DNA of 64,000 nucleotides from an uncultured SAR116 cluster alpha proteobacterium (GTDB lineage Bacteria > Pseudomonadota > Alphaproteobacteria > Puniceispirillales > Marisalimonadaceae), in assembly GCA_902619485.1 (NCBI GenBank), contig CACNEF010000003.1, forward strand, positions 33,465 to 97,464, in the 5' to 3' direction. A program made the position numbers and the translations under genes. Positions 18,491 to 28,582 of the stretch are shown one piece after another; position 1 is the stretch's first letter, and the number at the start of each line of letters is the position of its first letter. The notes beneath the pieces are model-generated. The model worked only from the letters and a program-made list of their open reading frames with translations, did not search any database and had not been told where the DNA came from.

Positions 18491-19831
18491 TTGTCTATAG
18501 AAGTTGCTAAATTAACTCTTTTAATAATTTTTAAAATCAGTTTGATATCTTCAACACTATTGGCATCAGTAGATCAAGATTGTTTAAATTCTTCTTTTTA
18601 CATCAAAAACATAAGCGTAGATCTAACAAAAGAATCAATCAATGAAGCAAGATCTCAGGCAGAACAAAAAGCTAAATTAATGGGCTTTAAAAGACTAGCA
18701 AATAGGTTAATTGTAAAAAATCAAAAGTTTAATTTTAACATAATTGATATTTCTTTATTGGTTGATTATTTAAAAATAAATAAAGAAGCTAACAGTGACA
18801 AGAGATATTTAGCGAATTTTGATATTTGTTTTAATAGAAATTTAGTTATTAAATTTTTTAGAAAAAATAAATTTCAATATGCAGAAACATACAGGGAACC
18901 AATAGCAGTTTTACCTATTTTTAAGGGTCCAAGAGGGTTTGTTCTATGGGACGAAAAAGATGATTGGTATTTAAATTGGCAAAACCAACTTAAAGTTATC
19001 GATGGGCTAGTTAAATTAAAACTGGCTAAAGGTAATTTCAGTTTAAATAGAAACTTAAAAGCTAACCTTCTTTTAAAATCAAATGAAGATCAAATTAATA
19101 AATTATTAAATAATGAAAATACTAATGCACTGATATTAGTTGTTGCCGAACCAATTTTAATGAGAGATGGTAAAACTTACTTATCAACTTATGGAAAATT
19201 CTACAACAAAAGTGGAAAATTACAATCAACCATATATAGAAATTCAATCCCTCTAAAGAAAACTTCGTCATTTTATAATGTTGATAAAGCTCTATTGGAA
19301 AAAGAGGTTTCAAATATGATAAAATCGATTGAAACTAGCTGGAAAAAAAATAATTTAATTGATACCAGAATTTATAATGAAGTTGATCTCATAATTCCCA
19401 TAACTCATATTAAATCTACTATATTATCAAAAAATTTATTATTTAATGATAAATCAATTAATGTAAAATCAACCTCTGATTTTAAGGATCAGGGTTTTTT
19501 AAAAATTAAAAATGAAATAATTTTCTATAATAAAAGAACTAAAAACACTTTTGAGAATATAAAAAGAAATGTATTTAATTCTTCAAAAGAATTGAAATAC
19601 GAAAAAAATGTTAATGTAATTCAAAAGGATACTGACGTTTGGCCAAATATTTTACATATTTTAGAAAAATTACCTTTTGTAATCGAAGTGAAAATTATTT
19701 CTATTACAAGCTCACAAGGTAGAATAATTGCCAAATTCATGGGAAATAAAAAAACATTTTTTCAAGCTATTTATGAAAAAAAACTTAAATTTAAGGATTT
19801 TAACTCCCAACAATACATACTTGCTAACTAA
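18491..19831 (+). CDS. DUF2066 family protein
   Basis: Uncharacterised family found in proteobacteria, commonly beside PerM and HdaA, as here. An N-terminal hydrophobic segment (about residues 7-25, LTLLIIFKISLISSTLLAS) suggests export or anchoring. The core shows the family opening pattern: an NISVDLT strand, then EARSQAEQKAKLMGFKRLANRL. The start is TTG at 18491, supported by AAGGA (18479-18483) about 8 nt upstream; no ATG is suitably placed. It is 446 aa. Function unknown; I assign it by pattern and neighbourhood. Confidence 0.75.
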   Translation: MSIEVAKLTLLIIFKISLISSTLLASVDQDCLNSSFYIKNISVDLTKESINEARSQAEQKAKLMGFKRLANRLIVKNQKFNFNIIDISLLVDYLKINKEANSDKRYLANFDICFNRNLVIKFFRKNKFQYAETYREPIAVLPIFKGPRGFVLWDEKDDWYLNWQNQLKVIDGLVKLKLAKGNFSLNRNLKANLLLKSNEDQINKLLNNENTNALILVVAEPILMRDGKTYLSTYGKFYNKSGKLQSTIYRNSIPLKKTSSFYNVDKALLEKEVSNMIKSIETSWKKNNLIDTRIYNEVDLIIPITHIKSTILSKNLLFNDKSINVKSTSDFKDQGFLKIKNEIIFYNKRTKNTFENIKRNVFNSSKELKYEKNVNVIQKDTDVWPNILHILEKLPFVIEVKIISITSSQGRIIAKFMGNKKTFFQAIYEKKLKFKDFNSQQYILAN

Positions 19832-19852
19832 GTTAGAATTGAGGTTTAATAA

Positions 19853-20881
19853 ATGTCAACCAAAACAAAAATATTTACTGAAAGAAATTTAAATATTGTT
19901 CTTTTTTCTCTGGTTATCATTTTTACTACTTTGTATTTATTTGAAGTTTTAATTCCTTTTTTGATTGCATTTATTGTAACTTATTTAACGAACCCTCTTA
20001 AAATCTATCTTGATAAATATGTAAATGAAACCTTTGCAAGCTTCATCTCAATAATTACATTCATTTTATGTTTTTTATCAATTTTGGTATTAATTTTACC
20101 AATTCTTATTTATCAAACACAAAATTTTCTTCTTTTGTTACCAGAGTATTTAGAGGAAATTGAAATATTTTTGAGAGAGATTAATTCTAAGTATTTATTT
20201 ACCGAAAAAATTAAAAAAGTTGACTACACAACTTTAATAAAACCTGTAACTGATAGTTTAATTAATTCAAGCAACAATATTATAGATAATAGTATACAAT
20301 TTATTAGTAGTTTTTTTAATATTATCTTAATTTTTGTTATTAGTTTTTATCTAAGTATAGAATTTAATAAAATCAAAAATTTTGTTTATAATATAGCTGA
20401 TAAATCCCATTTTACTGACTTCCATTACTTAGTAAGAGAAATAGATGTTGTTTTATCTAAATTTATCCGAGGTCAAGGTCTTGTTTGCCTAGTCTTGTCA
20501 GTCATTTATAGTTTAGGGCTAATTTTAGTTGGTTTAAAATTTGGAATATTATTAGGTATTTTTGCTGGTATAATTTCATTTGTACCTTATCTAGGTTCCT
20601 TTATAGGAGGCGGATTAACCTTAATTCTGAGCTTTTCTCAATTTGGTATTTCACCTCAATTATTTTTTGTGTTTGTTATATTTATTTTTGGCCAGTTATT
20701 TGAGAGTTATTTTTTAACCCCAAAATTAGTTGGGGAAGCAATAAATTTGAATCCTATATGGATAATTTTTGCTTTAATGACGGGCGCTTATTTATCTGGA
20801 TTTGTTGGTGTTCTAATTTCTTTACCTATTGCAGCTATTATAGGAGTAGTGGTTAGACATTATTTTACAAAACTTTTTTAG
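19853..20881 (+). CDS. AI-2E / PerM family membrane transporter
   Basis: Integral membrane protein of the PerM (AI-2E exporter) family with about 7-8 helices. It shows the family's N-terminal LIPFLIAFIVTYLTNPL, the central FIRGQGLVCLVL segment, and the C-terminal FVPYLGSFIGGG, LTPKLVGEAINLNPIWIIFA and GVLISLPIAAIIGVV motifs. Length is 342 aa. It sits between DUF2066 (21 nt) and hdaA (7 nt), the usual alphaproteobacterial arrangement. The substrate is not determinable from sequence. Confidence 0.88.
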   Translation: MSTKTKIFTERNLNIVLFSLVIIFTTLYLFEVLIPFLIAFIVTYLTNPLKIYLDKYVNETFASFISIITFILCFLSILVLILPILIYQTQNFLLLLPEYLEEIEIFLREINSKYLFTEKIKKVDYTTLIKPVTDSLINSSNNIIDNSIQFISSFFNIILIFVISFYLSIEFNKIKNFVYNIADKSHFTDFHYLVREIDVVLSKFIRGQGLVCLVLSVIYSLGLILVGLKFGILLGIFAGIISFVPYLGSFIGGGLTLILSFSQFGISPQLFFVFVIFIFGQLFESYFLTPKLVGEAINLNPIWIIFALMTGAYLSGFVGVLISLPIAAIIGVVVRHYFTKLF

Positions 20882-20891
20882 TGATTAATTG

Positions 20892-21614
20892 ATGTTTTAT
20901 AAATTAAGAAACATTAATAAGTTAACTATTAATAAACAAATGGCTTTACCATTAAAATTCAAATCTATAAAAAATAGGGAAAATTATCTTGTTTCTAAAT
21001 CTAATATAAAAGCAATCAAATTAATTGAAAATTTTGAGTTTTGGCAAAATAAAAATACCAACTCTATTCCAGGAGCAATCATTTATGGTCCTAAAGGTTC
21101 AGGAAAAACTCACTTAAGTTCAATTCTAAAACAGAAAATTGACTGTGTTTATTTAACATCTTTATCTACCAATTGTCTCGAGCAAGTGACTGAGGGAAGA
21201 AATTTTATACTTGATAATTTTATTCCTGGAGAGAGTTTTCCCTCAGAATTAGTAATGCATTTCATCAACCAGGTTACTTATAAAGATGGCTCTATATTAC
21301 TTTTATCAAGGATGGCACCTTTTGAGATGAATTGGGATCTTGATGATTTGAATTCAAGAATAAGAAGTCTAATATCAAGTGAAATAAAATTACCAGATGA
21401 TGTGCTTCTTTATTCATTTATTGTAAAATATTCTAATGACAAAAAACTATTAATTAATGACAAAAAACTTATATACATTTTGGAGAGACTCGATAGAAAT
21501 TTCGAGAGTGTTATAAAAGTTATTGATAGATTAGATACCTTTTCTTTTGAAATTAAGGAAAAAGTAACTTACAAAAGCATTAAAATAATATTAGACAGTT
21601 TAAATGAAGATTAA
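20892..21614 (+). CDS. hdaA: HdaA, DnaA-related replication regulator
   Basis: DnaA-homologous AAA protein that, with the sliding clamp, promotes ATP hydrolysis by DnaA after initiation. It carries a P-loop IYGPKGSGKTH and a compact AAA fold of 240 aa without a DNA-binding domain. The N-terminus holds a clamp-binding hexapeptide Q16-M-A-L-P-L, resembling the Hda motif QLSLPL. This supports the longer start: beginning at the internal ATG (20940) would delete the Q. A TTG directly before the ATG (20889) is possible. Tail-to-tail overlap of 4 nt with rnd. Confidence 0.85.
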   Translation: MFYKLRNINKLTINKQMALPLKFKSIKNRENYLVSKSNIKAIKLIENFEFWQNKNTNSIPGAIIYGPKGSGKTHLSSILKQKIDCVYLTSLSTNCLEQVTEGRNFILDNFIPGESFPSELVMHFINQVTYKDGSILLLSRMAPFEMNWDLDDLNSRIRSLISSEIKLPDDVLLYSFIVKYSNDKKLLINDKKLIYILERLDRNFESVIKVIDRLDTFSFEIKEKVTYKSIKIILDSLNED

Positions 21615-22762
21615 AATTCTATTTTTTTTATTTTATTATCTTTAATTGTAAATGCAATTTTCCCTTCTAACAATAGATTTACAAATTTACCAAATATTGC
21701 GTATCGCCACCCTCTAAAAACCGCTAAACCATCCTTTTGTCCATCTAGTATTAATCTTAGTTCATCAGCGTCTGCAATTAATTTTTCTGCTAGGCCACTC
21801 TTTTGTGAACAATATGACAATAAAAGTTTTAATAAATCTAGGCTTGCTTTATTCACATTTATTTTTTTTGAATGTTTAGGAATTCTAGGCCATTTTATTG
21901 GTTCAATTTTACAAGAAATTTTAATTATTTTTAAAATTTCATTTAAATCTTTATCGCAAATATTTTTTTGTATACCTCTTATTTTTTTTATTGAAAAAAT
22001 ATCACTTGGTTTTAGTTGAGATATATTTACTAAAATCTCATCTCTAATAAGCCTGTTTCTTGGTAAGTTTCTTTTTTTACACTCAATTTCTCTCCATTCG
22101 GCAAGATATTTCAATATATTTAAATCTTCCCTTTTAGCATTTTTTATCTTAATTTTTTGCCAAACTTCGTTTGGATTTATGTTATAGATTTTTTCATTTG
22201 TAATATATTGAAATTCTTTTTCAACCCACTCTTCTCTATTAGTTTCTCTAATCATTTTTTTTATTAATGGGAAAATTTTAATTAAATAATTTACATCTGA
22301 AAGAGCATATTGTAATTGCTTATTTGTAAGTGGTCTCTGTAACCAATTAGAAAATTGACTTTCTTTACTTATTGTCAAGCCTAGAAATTTATTAACTAGC
22401 CCATCATAACTGACTTGGTCTCCTAAACCACAAAACATTGCGGCTATTTGAGTGTCATAAATTGGTGTAGGAATTTTGCCAGTTATATTAAAGAAAATTT
22501 CTAAGTCTTGTCTTCCAGCATGAAAAACTTTCAAAATTCTTTCATTAGAAAGTATTTCCCAGACTGGTTCCATTTCAATATCAGAAAGTGGATCAATAAC
22601 TGCGGAAAAAGAAGCGCTTGCAATTTGGACTAGACATAAAACTGGATAATAAGTATTTTCTCTTATAAATTCAGTATCAATGGCTAAAACTTTTTCTTTA
22701 ATACATTTGTTACAAAATTTTTTTAATGTACTATTATCTCTAATAATATTTACTTTATCCAT
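21611..22762 (-). CDS. rnd: Ribonuclease D
   Basis: 3'-5' exoribonuclease of the DEDD family acting in stable-RNA maturation. ExoI motif LAIDTEFIRENTYYP, a central FHAGRQDLEIFF, and ExoIII YALSDVNYLIKI are present. An HRDC domain follows (about residues 205-280), with LAEWREIECKKRNLPRNRL as its hallmark. It is 383 aa, normal size. Divergent from eipB across 72 nt. Confidence 0.94.
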   Translation of the reverse strand: MDKVNIIRDNSTLKKFCNKCIKEKVLAIDTEFIRENTYYPVLCLVQIASASFSAVIDPLSDIEMEPVWEILSNERILKVFHAGRQDLEIFFNITGKIPTPIYDTQIAAMFCGLGDQVSYDGLVNKFLGLTISKESQFSNWLQRPLTNKQLQYALSDVNYLIKIFPLIKKMIRETNREEWVEKEFQYITNEKIYNINPNEVWQKIKIKNAKREDLNILKYLAEWREIECKKRNLPRNRLIRDEILVNISQLKPSDIFSIKKIRGIQKNICDKDLNEILKIIKISCKIEPIKWPRIPKHSKKINVNKASLDLLKLLLSYCSQKSGLAEKLIADADELRLILDGQKDGLAVFRGWRYAIFGKFVNLLLEGKIAFTIKDNKIKKIEF

Positions 22763-22834
22763 TTTACTATCTTATTTTTAAATTTTCAGAGGATGTTTTC
22801 TTAAATATTTAGATTTTAATTTAGAGGTCCAATT

Positions 22835-23632
22835 ATGTCGATTATTAAGTATATCTATTTTATAATTATTATTTCTATTTTTAACGCTTGTCCTACTTTA
22901 AGTGCACAACTTTTATCACATAAAGCTACTTATACTCTCAACATTCAAAATATTAAAGACAATACTTTTTTACAAGGAGGGCAGGGACAAACATTTTTTG
23001 AAATTATAGAAAATTGTAATGGATGGAATATAAAAGAAGATTATGTTCTTATTTATGAATTACCTAATAACAAGACATCAAATAGTTTTTCAAGTTATTC
23101 TACCTTTGAAAATTTTTCAGGGACAAAGCATAGCTTTGAATTAAACGAAGATAGTCAACTTAGTGGGAAGAAATCATATCAAGGTTTTATTGAAAAAAAT
23201 AAAAGAGAAATTACTGGGTCTATAATTAATAATTCCATTCAAAAATTAACTTTTAATAATGATATTATGTTTCCAATTGAACATTTATTAGAATTAATTA
23301 AAACAGCAAAGATTGGAAATAAAATATTAACTAAAAAGGTATTTTTTGGAAATGAAGATAAAGAATTTATTAAAATTGTCTCGGCATTTATAGGTCAAAT
23401 TAGAGTCTCAAAATCGGAAGATATTGAATATTTAAAGGGTAAAAAAATTTGGCCAATAAAAGTAGCTTTCTACAAAGAAAAATCTAAACAAGAAAATCCG
23501 GAATACGAAATTCATTTAGAGATTGATGAGTTAGGTGTTGTACACACTTATAAAGTTGATTATGGAAGCTTTGAGATAAGCGCCTTGTTAAAAAAATTTG
23601 AAGTATTACCTAATAAAATATGTAAAAAGTAA
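22835..23632 (+). CDS. EipB-like periplasmic envelope-integrity protein (DUF1849)
   Basis: Exported protein with a clear signal peptide (about residues 1-24, cleavage near LSAQ). It starts the mature part with LLSHKATYTLNI, followed by a glycine-rich strand GGQGQTFFEI, as in DUF1849/EipB. The two cysteines (in ENCNGW and near the C-terminal KICKK) match the conserved EipB disulfide. In Brucella EipB is a periplasmic beta-spiral protein needed for envelope integrity. AGAGG precedes the ATG. 265 aa. Confidence 0.82.
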   Translation: MSIIKYIYFIIIISIFNACPTLSAQLLSHKATYTLNIQNIKDNTFLQGGQGQTFFEIIENCNGWNIKEDYVLIYELPNNKTSNSFSSYSTFENFSGTKHSFELNEDSQLSGKKSYQGFIEKNKREITGSIINNSIQKLTFNNDIMFPIEHLLELIKTAKIGNKILTKKVFFGNEDKEFIKIVSAFIGQIRVSKSEDIEYLKGKKIWPIKVAFYKEKSKQENPEYEIHLEIDELGVVHTYKVDYGSFEISALLKKFEVLPNKICKK

Positions 23633-23636
23633 AAAA

Positions 23637-23804
23637 TTATTTAATCTTAGCTTCTTTAAACAAAACGTGCTTTCGAACTTTAGGATCGTATTTTTTTAAT
23701 TCTAATTTTTCTGGTTTAGTCCTAGGATTCTTTTTGGTAACATAAAAAAAACCTGTGTCTGCAGTACTTAATAATTTGATTTGCAATGTAGCTGGTTTTG
23801 CCAT
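23637..23804 (-). CDS. rpmG: 50S ribosomal protein bL33
   Basis: A 55-residue basic protein beginning [20 protein letters not shown], followed by [20 protein letters not shown] and [15 protein letters not shown]. This is the standard bL33 pattern, in the version lacking the zinc-binding cysteines. GGAG sits about 7 nt before the ATG. It ends 5 nt from the converging eipB stop and lies 55 nt downstream of rnr, where rpmG is found in many alphaproteobacteria. Confidence 0.96.
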   Translation of the reverse strand: MAKPATLQIKLLSTADTGFFYVTKKNPRTKPEKLELKKYDPKVRKHVLFKEAKIK

Positions 23805-23859
23805 TGTATACTCCAATATGTTTTGTCATAAATTATTCTTTTTTTTTTTAAAGTCAAGT

Positions 23860-25941
23860 TTATGAAAATTTATTTTTTCTTTTATATTTATTTTTTAATT
23901 TTCCATTTTTTGAGTCAATTGTTATATCATCATGAAATTTTACTATGATACTTCCTGTTAAAGGTTCAACTTCTATAATTTTACCTTTAAATTTCATCCC
24001 AATTATAAATTTGTAACCCCTATCTACTCCATTAAGCATTTGTTTTTTTGGATTATAGTCATACCAATCATAAGGTAAATTTCTTAAAGGTAATAAAGCG
24101 TCAGCTAATCCATCTTCAATATATACAAAAATTCCAAATTTATGAATTGAAATGATGGTACAATCAACTAAATCATTAATTTTTTCTTTGAATAACAGTG
24201 ATATTAGCCTGTCTACAGTCTTTCTTTCCGCGGCTACTGATTTTCGTTCGGTATTTGAGATATGCTCACTAATTATTTTAAACTTTTCATTATTATTTTT
24301 GAAAGTTTTTAAATTATTTTTTCTTTTATTTTTGTTAATTATTATTTCAATAATTTGTCTATGGATTATCAAATCTGAATATCTCCTTATAGGAGAAGTA
24401 AAGTGAACATAGTTTTTTAATGCCAAACCAAAGTGGGATTTATTTTCATTATGATATTTTGCTTGAGACAGACTTCTTAAAATAGACTGATTTATCATAT
24501 CATATTCTGATGTTTCTTTTGTGTTCTCTAAAATTTTATTCATTAACAATGGATGTGGTACTTTCCCTATAAGTAAATTAGCTAGGGGTTTACCAATCAT
24601 ATCAATCAAACTTTTATATTTTTCAGGGGATGGTGGTTCATGTACCCGATATATTCCAGGGTAACCATATTTAATTATTTCCTCTGCTGCGGATACATTG
24701 GCAAGTATCATTAGTTCTTCAATAATTTTATTACTTGTTAGTCCATAAATCTTTTTGATTTGAGTTGGCCACCCTGAGTCATTGAATAATATTTTTCTTT
24801 CAGTTAGTTCAAGATTTAAGGCACCTCTTTTATTCCTTAAAACTTCTAAGATTAAATATACTTCATTTAACGAGTTTATAACTTTAATAATTTTATCATC
24901 AAAAATCTTATCTGTAGTTTTTCTATTAATAATATTTTCTACTTGTTGATAAGAAAGGCGTTTTTTAGAGTTAATTACAGATCTAAAAAAAGAATGTGAT
25001 TTCTTTATTCCTTTATTGTCTAATATAATCTCTACTGTTAAACACAATCTATCTTCATTAGGTTTAAGGGAACATTTATCGTTAGATAACTCTTCAGGGA
25101 GCATTGGAATAACAAAATTTGGAAGATATACTGAATTTCCTCTAATTTTAGCTTCTTTATCTAAAGCTGAATTTGGTGTCACATAATATGAAACGTCAGC
25201 TATTGCAACTAAGACACGCCATTCTTTTTTTTTGTCAACATATTCTGCATAAACAGCATCGTCAAAATCCTTAGCATCTTCACCATCAATTGTAATTAGA
25301 GATAAGTCTCTTAAGTCAACACGTCCATTCTTTTCAAAATCAATTAGATCACTAATTTCACTTTTGATTTCTTGATTGAAGTTAGTTTTTAAACTGTATT
25401 CTTTTATCGCTAGGTAAGAATATATATTAGGATCGAGAACATTACCTACAACTTCTAATATTTCTGCATAATCTTGATTATTATTTATTCTAGATTTTTT
25501 ATTATTGTTATTTTTTAATTTTTTTATTTTAAGTTTTTTTAAAACTTCATAAGAAGCTCTCTGAGCCTTTACTACGTCACCTTTATTAATTTTTATACCA
25601 TCTATAAGAATTGGTTGAGTTTTTACTCTTTTTTGAGAACCTCTTTCTAATTCATAAAGGTAAAACTTTCCTTTTGATGTTAATTTCACTTCTGCAAAGA
25701 AATAGTTTTTCTCAAATTCAATTTTTTTAATAATTTTTTTAAATTTGTATTTTTTTCCAACAAATTCTAATTCTACTAAAAGATGATCACCAATTTCGAT
25801 TTCTATATTTGTTTTATCGAATGGAATTTCAATTTCTTGATCCAATCTATTTTTATTTAAAATACGACCTATAGCAAAACCATCATCATCAATAAAAATT
25901 ATTTTTAAGTTTGAAATTTGTATTTTATTACTAGGTTGCAC
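23860..25941 (-). CDS. rnr: Ribonuclease R
   Basis: Processive 3'-5' exoribonuclease degrading structured RNA. N-terminal cold-shock/OB regions are followed by the RNB catalytic domain with DLRDLSLITIDGEDAKDFDDAV (shown in part: TIDGEDAKDFDDA) and the family element HFTSPIRRYSDLIIHRQI. A C-terminal S1 domain follows (CTIISIHKFGIFVYIEDG) with a lysine-rich end. Length is 693 aa, slightly short of the E. coli enzyme. Located between topA and rpmG. Confidence 0.95.
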   Translation of the reverse strand: MQPSNKIQISNLKIIFIDDDGFAIGRILNKNRLDQEIEIPFDKTNIEIEIGDHLLVELEFVGKKYKFKKIIKKIEFEKNYFFAEVKLTSKGKFYLYELERGSQKRVKTQPILIDGIKINKGDVVKAQRASYEVLKKLKIKKLKNNNNKKSRINNNQDYAEILEVVGNVLDPNIYSYLAIKEYSLKTNFNQEIKSEISDLIDFEKNGRVDLRDLSLITIDGEDAKDFDDAVYAEYVDKKKEWRVLVAIADVSYYVTPNSALDKEAKIRGNSVYLPNFVIPMLPEELSNDKCSLKPNEDRLCLTVEIILDNKGIKKSHSFFRSVINSKKRLSYQQVENIINRKTTDKIFDDKIIKVINSLNEVYLILEVLRNKRGALNLELTERKILFNDSGWPTQIKKIYGLTSNKIIEELMILANVSAAEEIIKYGYPGIYRVHEPPSPEKYKSLIDMIGKPLANLLIGKVPHPLLMNKILENTKETSEYDMINQSILRSLSQAKYHNENKSHFGLALKNYVHFTSPIRRYSDLIIHRQIIEIIINKNKRKNNLKTFKNNNEKFKIISEHISNTERKSVAAERKTVDRLISLLFKEKINDLVDCTIISIHKFGIFVYIEDGLADALLPLRNLPYDWYDYNPKKQMLNGVDRGYKFIIGMKFKGKIIEVEPLTGSIIVKFHDDITIDSKNGKLKNKYKRKNKFS

Positions 25942-25977
25942 TTAATTTTTTTGTTTCAAATATTATTGAAATTGAAT

Positions 25978-28491
25978 TTATTTTTTCTTGGTTTGTTTCT
26001 TTTTCGATCTTTGTGGTTTTGCAGCTTTAGCTACAATTAGCTCTATAGCTTTATCTAAGTCAATCTCTTCTAAAGACATTGATTTGGGTAAAGTTGCCCT
26101 TATTTTGTTGTATTCAACATATGGACCAAATCTCCCAGATTTAGCGAAGACCTTCCCATTTCCATCTGGATGATCTCCTAGTACTTTTCCGAGTTTTTGG
26201 CTGTTTTCACCTATTAAAACCACAGCATGATTAAGACCAATGTTAATAACAGTTTCATCAGCTGGTATGCTTATAAAATTTATATCATATTTTAAATACG
26301 GTCCATATCTTCCTATTCCTGCTGAAATATCTTGACCTGTTTCCGGGTGTTTACCTATTAATCTAGGTAATGATAAAAATGAAAGGGCTTTTCCTAGGTC
26401 GATGGTAGATGCCTCTACCAGCTTTGGTAGGCTTGTTCTTTTTGGTTTTTTCTCTTCGCCCAACTGAAGATATATACCATATGGGCCTTTTTTGATTATA
26501 ACTTTTAGACCTGTTTCTGGATCAACTCCCAAAACACCGTCATTTTTAGGTAAAAAAGTTTCATTGGTACTATTTTCTTCCTTATTTTCATTTTTTGCAA
26601 TTTGCTTTGTGAATTTACATTCTGGATAATTAGAACAACCTATAAAAGCACCATATCTTCCAAGTTCTAAACCTAAATTGCCATTTAAACATGTTGGACA
26701 TTTCCTATTTGGTTGAGTATTAGTATCCTCTTCATTTTTAGGAAAGAATAAATCAGCTAATTCTTTTTCTAGTGCTTCAAGAATCTTTTCTCTCTCAAGT
26801 TCTGACATTTTGTTTAGATGTGGTTTAAAACCATTCCAAAACTCTTCTAAAAGCTTTTTATAGTTTAATTTTCCGTCTGAAACTTTATCTAATTTTTTTT
26901 CCAAGTCAGCCGTAAAATCATATTCAATATATTGTCCAAAAAAATTATTTAAAAATGCTGTCAGAATTCTTCCTCTTTCTTGAGGAATATGCTTGCCTCT
27001 GTCTTTCTCAACATAATTTCTATTAACAAGCACTTGTAATATCGAGGCATATGTTGATGGTCTTCCAATGCCAAGTTCTTCCATTTTCTTTATAAGACTT
27101 GCGTCAGTATACCTTGGAGGTGGTTGAGTAAAATGTTGTTCGCCATCAGCTTTTTCTAATTCAACATTTTCATTTTCAACTAAATTAGGTAAAATTTTAT
27201 CATCATTTCTGTCTCTATAAATAAAAAATCCAGGAAAGCGTACTTGTGATCCGTTTGCTCTAAAAACGATAGTTTTATCCTTGTTTGAAATATTAGCAGA
27301 TGTTTCGTCTAATTCAGCTGATTGCATTTGACTTGATATAGTTCTTTTCCAAATAAGTTCGTAAAGTTTAAATTGTTCATCATCTAAGAACCTAGACATG
27401 CTTTCTGGATGACGAGATATTTCAGTTGGTCTTATAGCTTCATGTGCCTCTTGTGCATTTGCTGCTTTAGATTTGTAAACTCTATGTGTTTGAGGAATAT
27501 ATTCTTTACCATGAAGGTTTGTAATTTCATTTCTTAATTCATCTATTGCCTGAGTGCTTAATTGGACACCATCAGTTCTCATATATGTTATCAGGCCCGT
27601 TGTCTCGCTACCAATATTTATACCTTCATATAATTTTTGAGCTATGCGCATAGTTCTTGATGCACCAAAACTTAATTTGTTAGAGGCCTCTTGTTGTAAT
27701 GTGGAGGTTGTAAAAGGAGGTAATGGGTTCCGCTTAACTCTCTTGGTTGAAATTTTAGTTATATTAAATGACGAATTTCTTATTTTTTTTAATGCTGAAT
27801 TTGCTTCTTTTTCATCTTTTAAATCCAATTTGGCTAATTTGTTATTATCAAGAACAGATAACTTAGCTGTGAATTGTTGTTTATCATTTTTTGAAAAAAT
27901 AGATGTTATTGACCAATATTCTTTAATATTGAATTTTTCAATTTCAATTTCTCTTTCGCATATAAGTTTAAGTGCAACAGATTGAACTCTGCCTGCAGAT
28001 TTTGAACCTGGAAGTTTTCTCCATAAAATTGGAGAAATGGAAAAGCCAATTAGATGATCTAAAGCTCTTCTTGCCAAATATGCCTCAACTAATTCAGAAT
28101 TAATTTGTCGAGGTGTTTTCATAGCATGCAAAACAGCATTTTTAGTAATTTCGTTAAAAACAACTCTCTCAACTGGTTTATCTTCTATCATTTTTTTTGA
28201 ATTCAATATTTCTTGTAGATGCCAGCTAATGGCTTCACCTTCTCTATCAGGATCTGTAGCTAATATTAATGATTCAGCTGATTTAAGTTCTCCAATTATT
28301 TCTTTAACAACTTTTTCTTTATCTTTATGCATTTCCCAAGACATTTTAAAATTATCATCAGGAAGAACAGCACCATCCTTAGATGGTAAATCTCTTATAT
28401 GACCTACTGAAGCCATAACTTTATAATCATTACCGAGATATTTATTAATAGTCTGAGCTTTTGCTGGGGATTCAACTATTACTAACTTCAT
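25978..28491 (-). CDS. topA: DNA topoisomerase I
   Basis: Type IA topoisomerase that relaxes negative supercoils. The TOPRIM domain begins MKLVIVESPAKAQTINKYLG and holds ATDPDREGEAISWH. The active-site tyrosine is Y303 in GLITYMRTDG. One clear C4 zinc finger (CPTC...GCSNYPEC) follows about residue 640, then several C-terminal repeats of the GRYGPYLKY type and a lysine-rich tail. 837 aa. Its upstream neighbour is plsY; dprA, often found between them in alphaproteobacteria, is absent. Confidence 0.96.
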   Translation of the reverse strand: MKLVIVESPAKAQTINKYLGNDYKVMASVGHIRDLPSKDGAVLPDDNFKMSWEMHKDKEKVVKEIIGELKSAESLILATDPDREGEAISWHLQEILNSKKMIEDKPVERVVFNEITKNAVLHAMKTPRQINSELVEAYLARRALDHLIGFSISPILWRKLPGSKSAGRVQSVALKLICEREIEIEKFNIKEYWSITSIFSKNDKQQFTAKLSVLDNNKLAKLDLKDEKEANSALKKIRNSSFNITKISTKRVKRNPLPPFTTSTLQQEASNKLSFGASRTMRIAQKLYEGINIGSETTGLITYMRTDGVQLSTQAIDELRNEITNLHGKEYIPQTHRVYKSKAANAQEAHEAIRPTEISRHPESMSRFLDDEQFKLYELIWKRTISSQMQSAELDETSANISNKDKTIVFRANGSQVRFPGFFIYRDRNDDKILPNLVENENVELEKADGEQHFTQPPPRYTDASLIKKMEELGIGRPSTYASILQVLVNRNYVEKDRGKHIPQERGRILTAFLNNFFGQYIEYDFTADLEKKLDKVSDGKLNYKKLLEEFWNGFKPHLNKMSELEREKILEALEKELADLFFPKNEEDTNTQPNRKCPTCLNGNLGLELGRYGAFIGCSNYPECKFTKQIAKNENKEENSTNETFLPKNDGVLGVDPETGLKVIIKKGPYGIYLQLGEEKKPKRTSLPKLVEASTIDLGKALSFLSLPRLIGKHPETGQDISAGIGRYGPYLKYDINFISIPADETVINIGLNHAVVLIGENSQKLGKVLGDHPDGNGKVFAKSGRFGPYVEYNKIRATLPKSMSLEEIDLDKAIELIVAKAAKPQRSKKKQTKKK

Positions 28492-28582
28492 TTATTTTTA
28501 ATCCTGGACTTATTTATTAATCTTTAAAGCATTATTTTAGTGCAGATAACATTACTTTGATGAAATAACAATAATAATGTTT

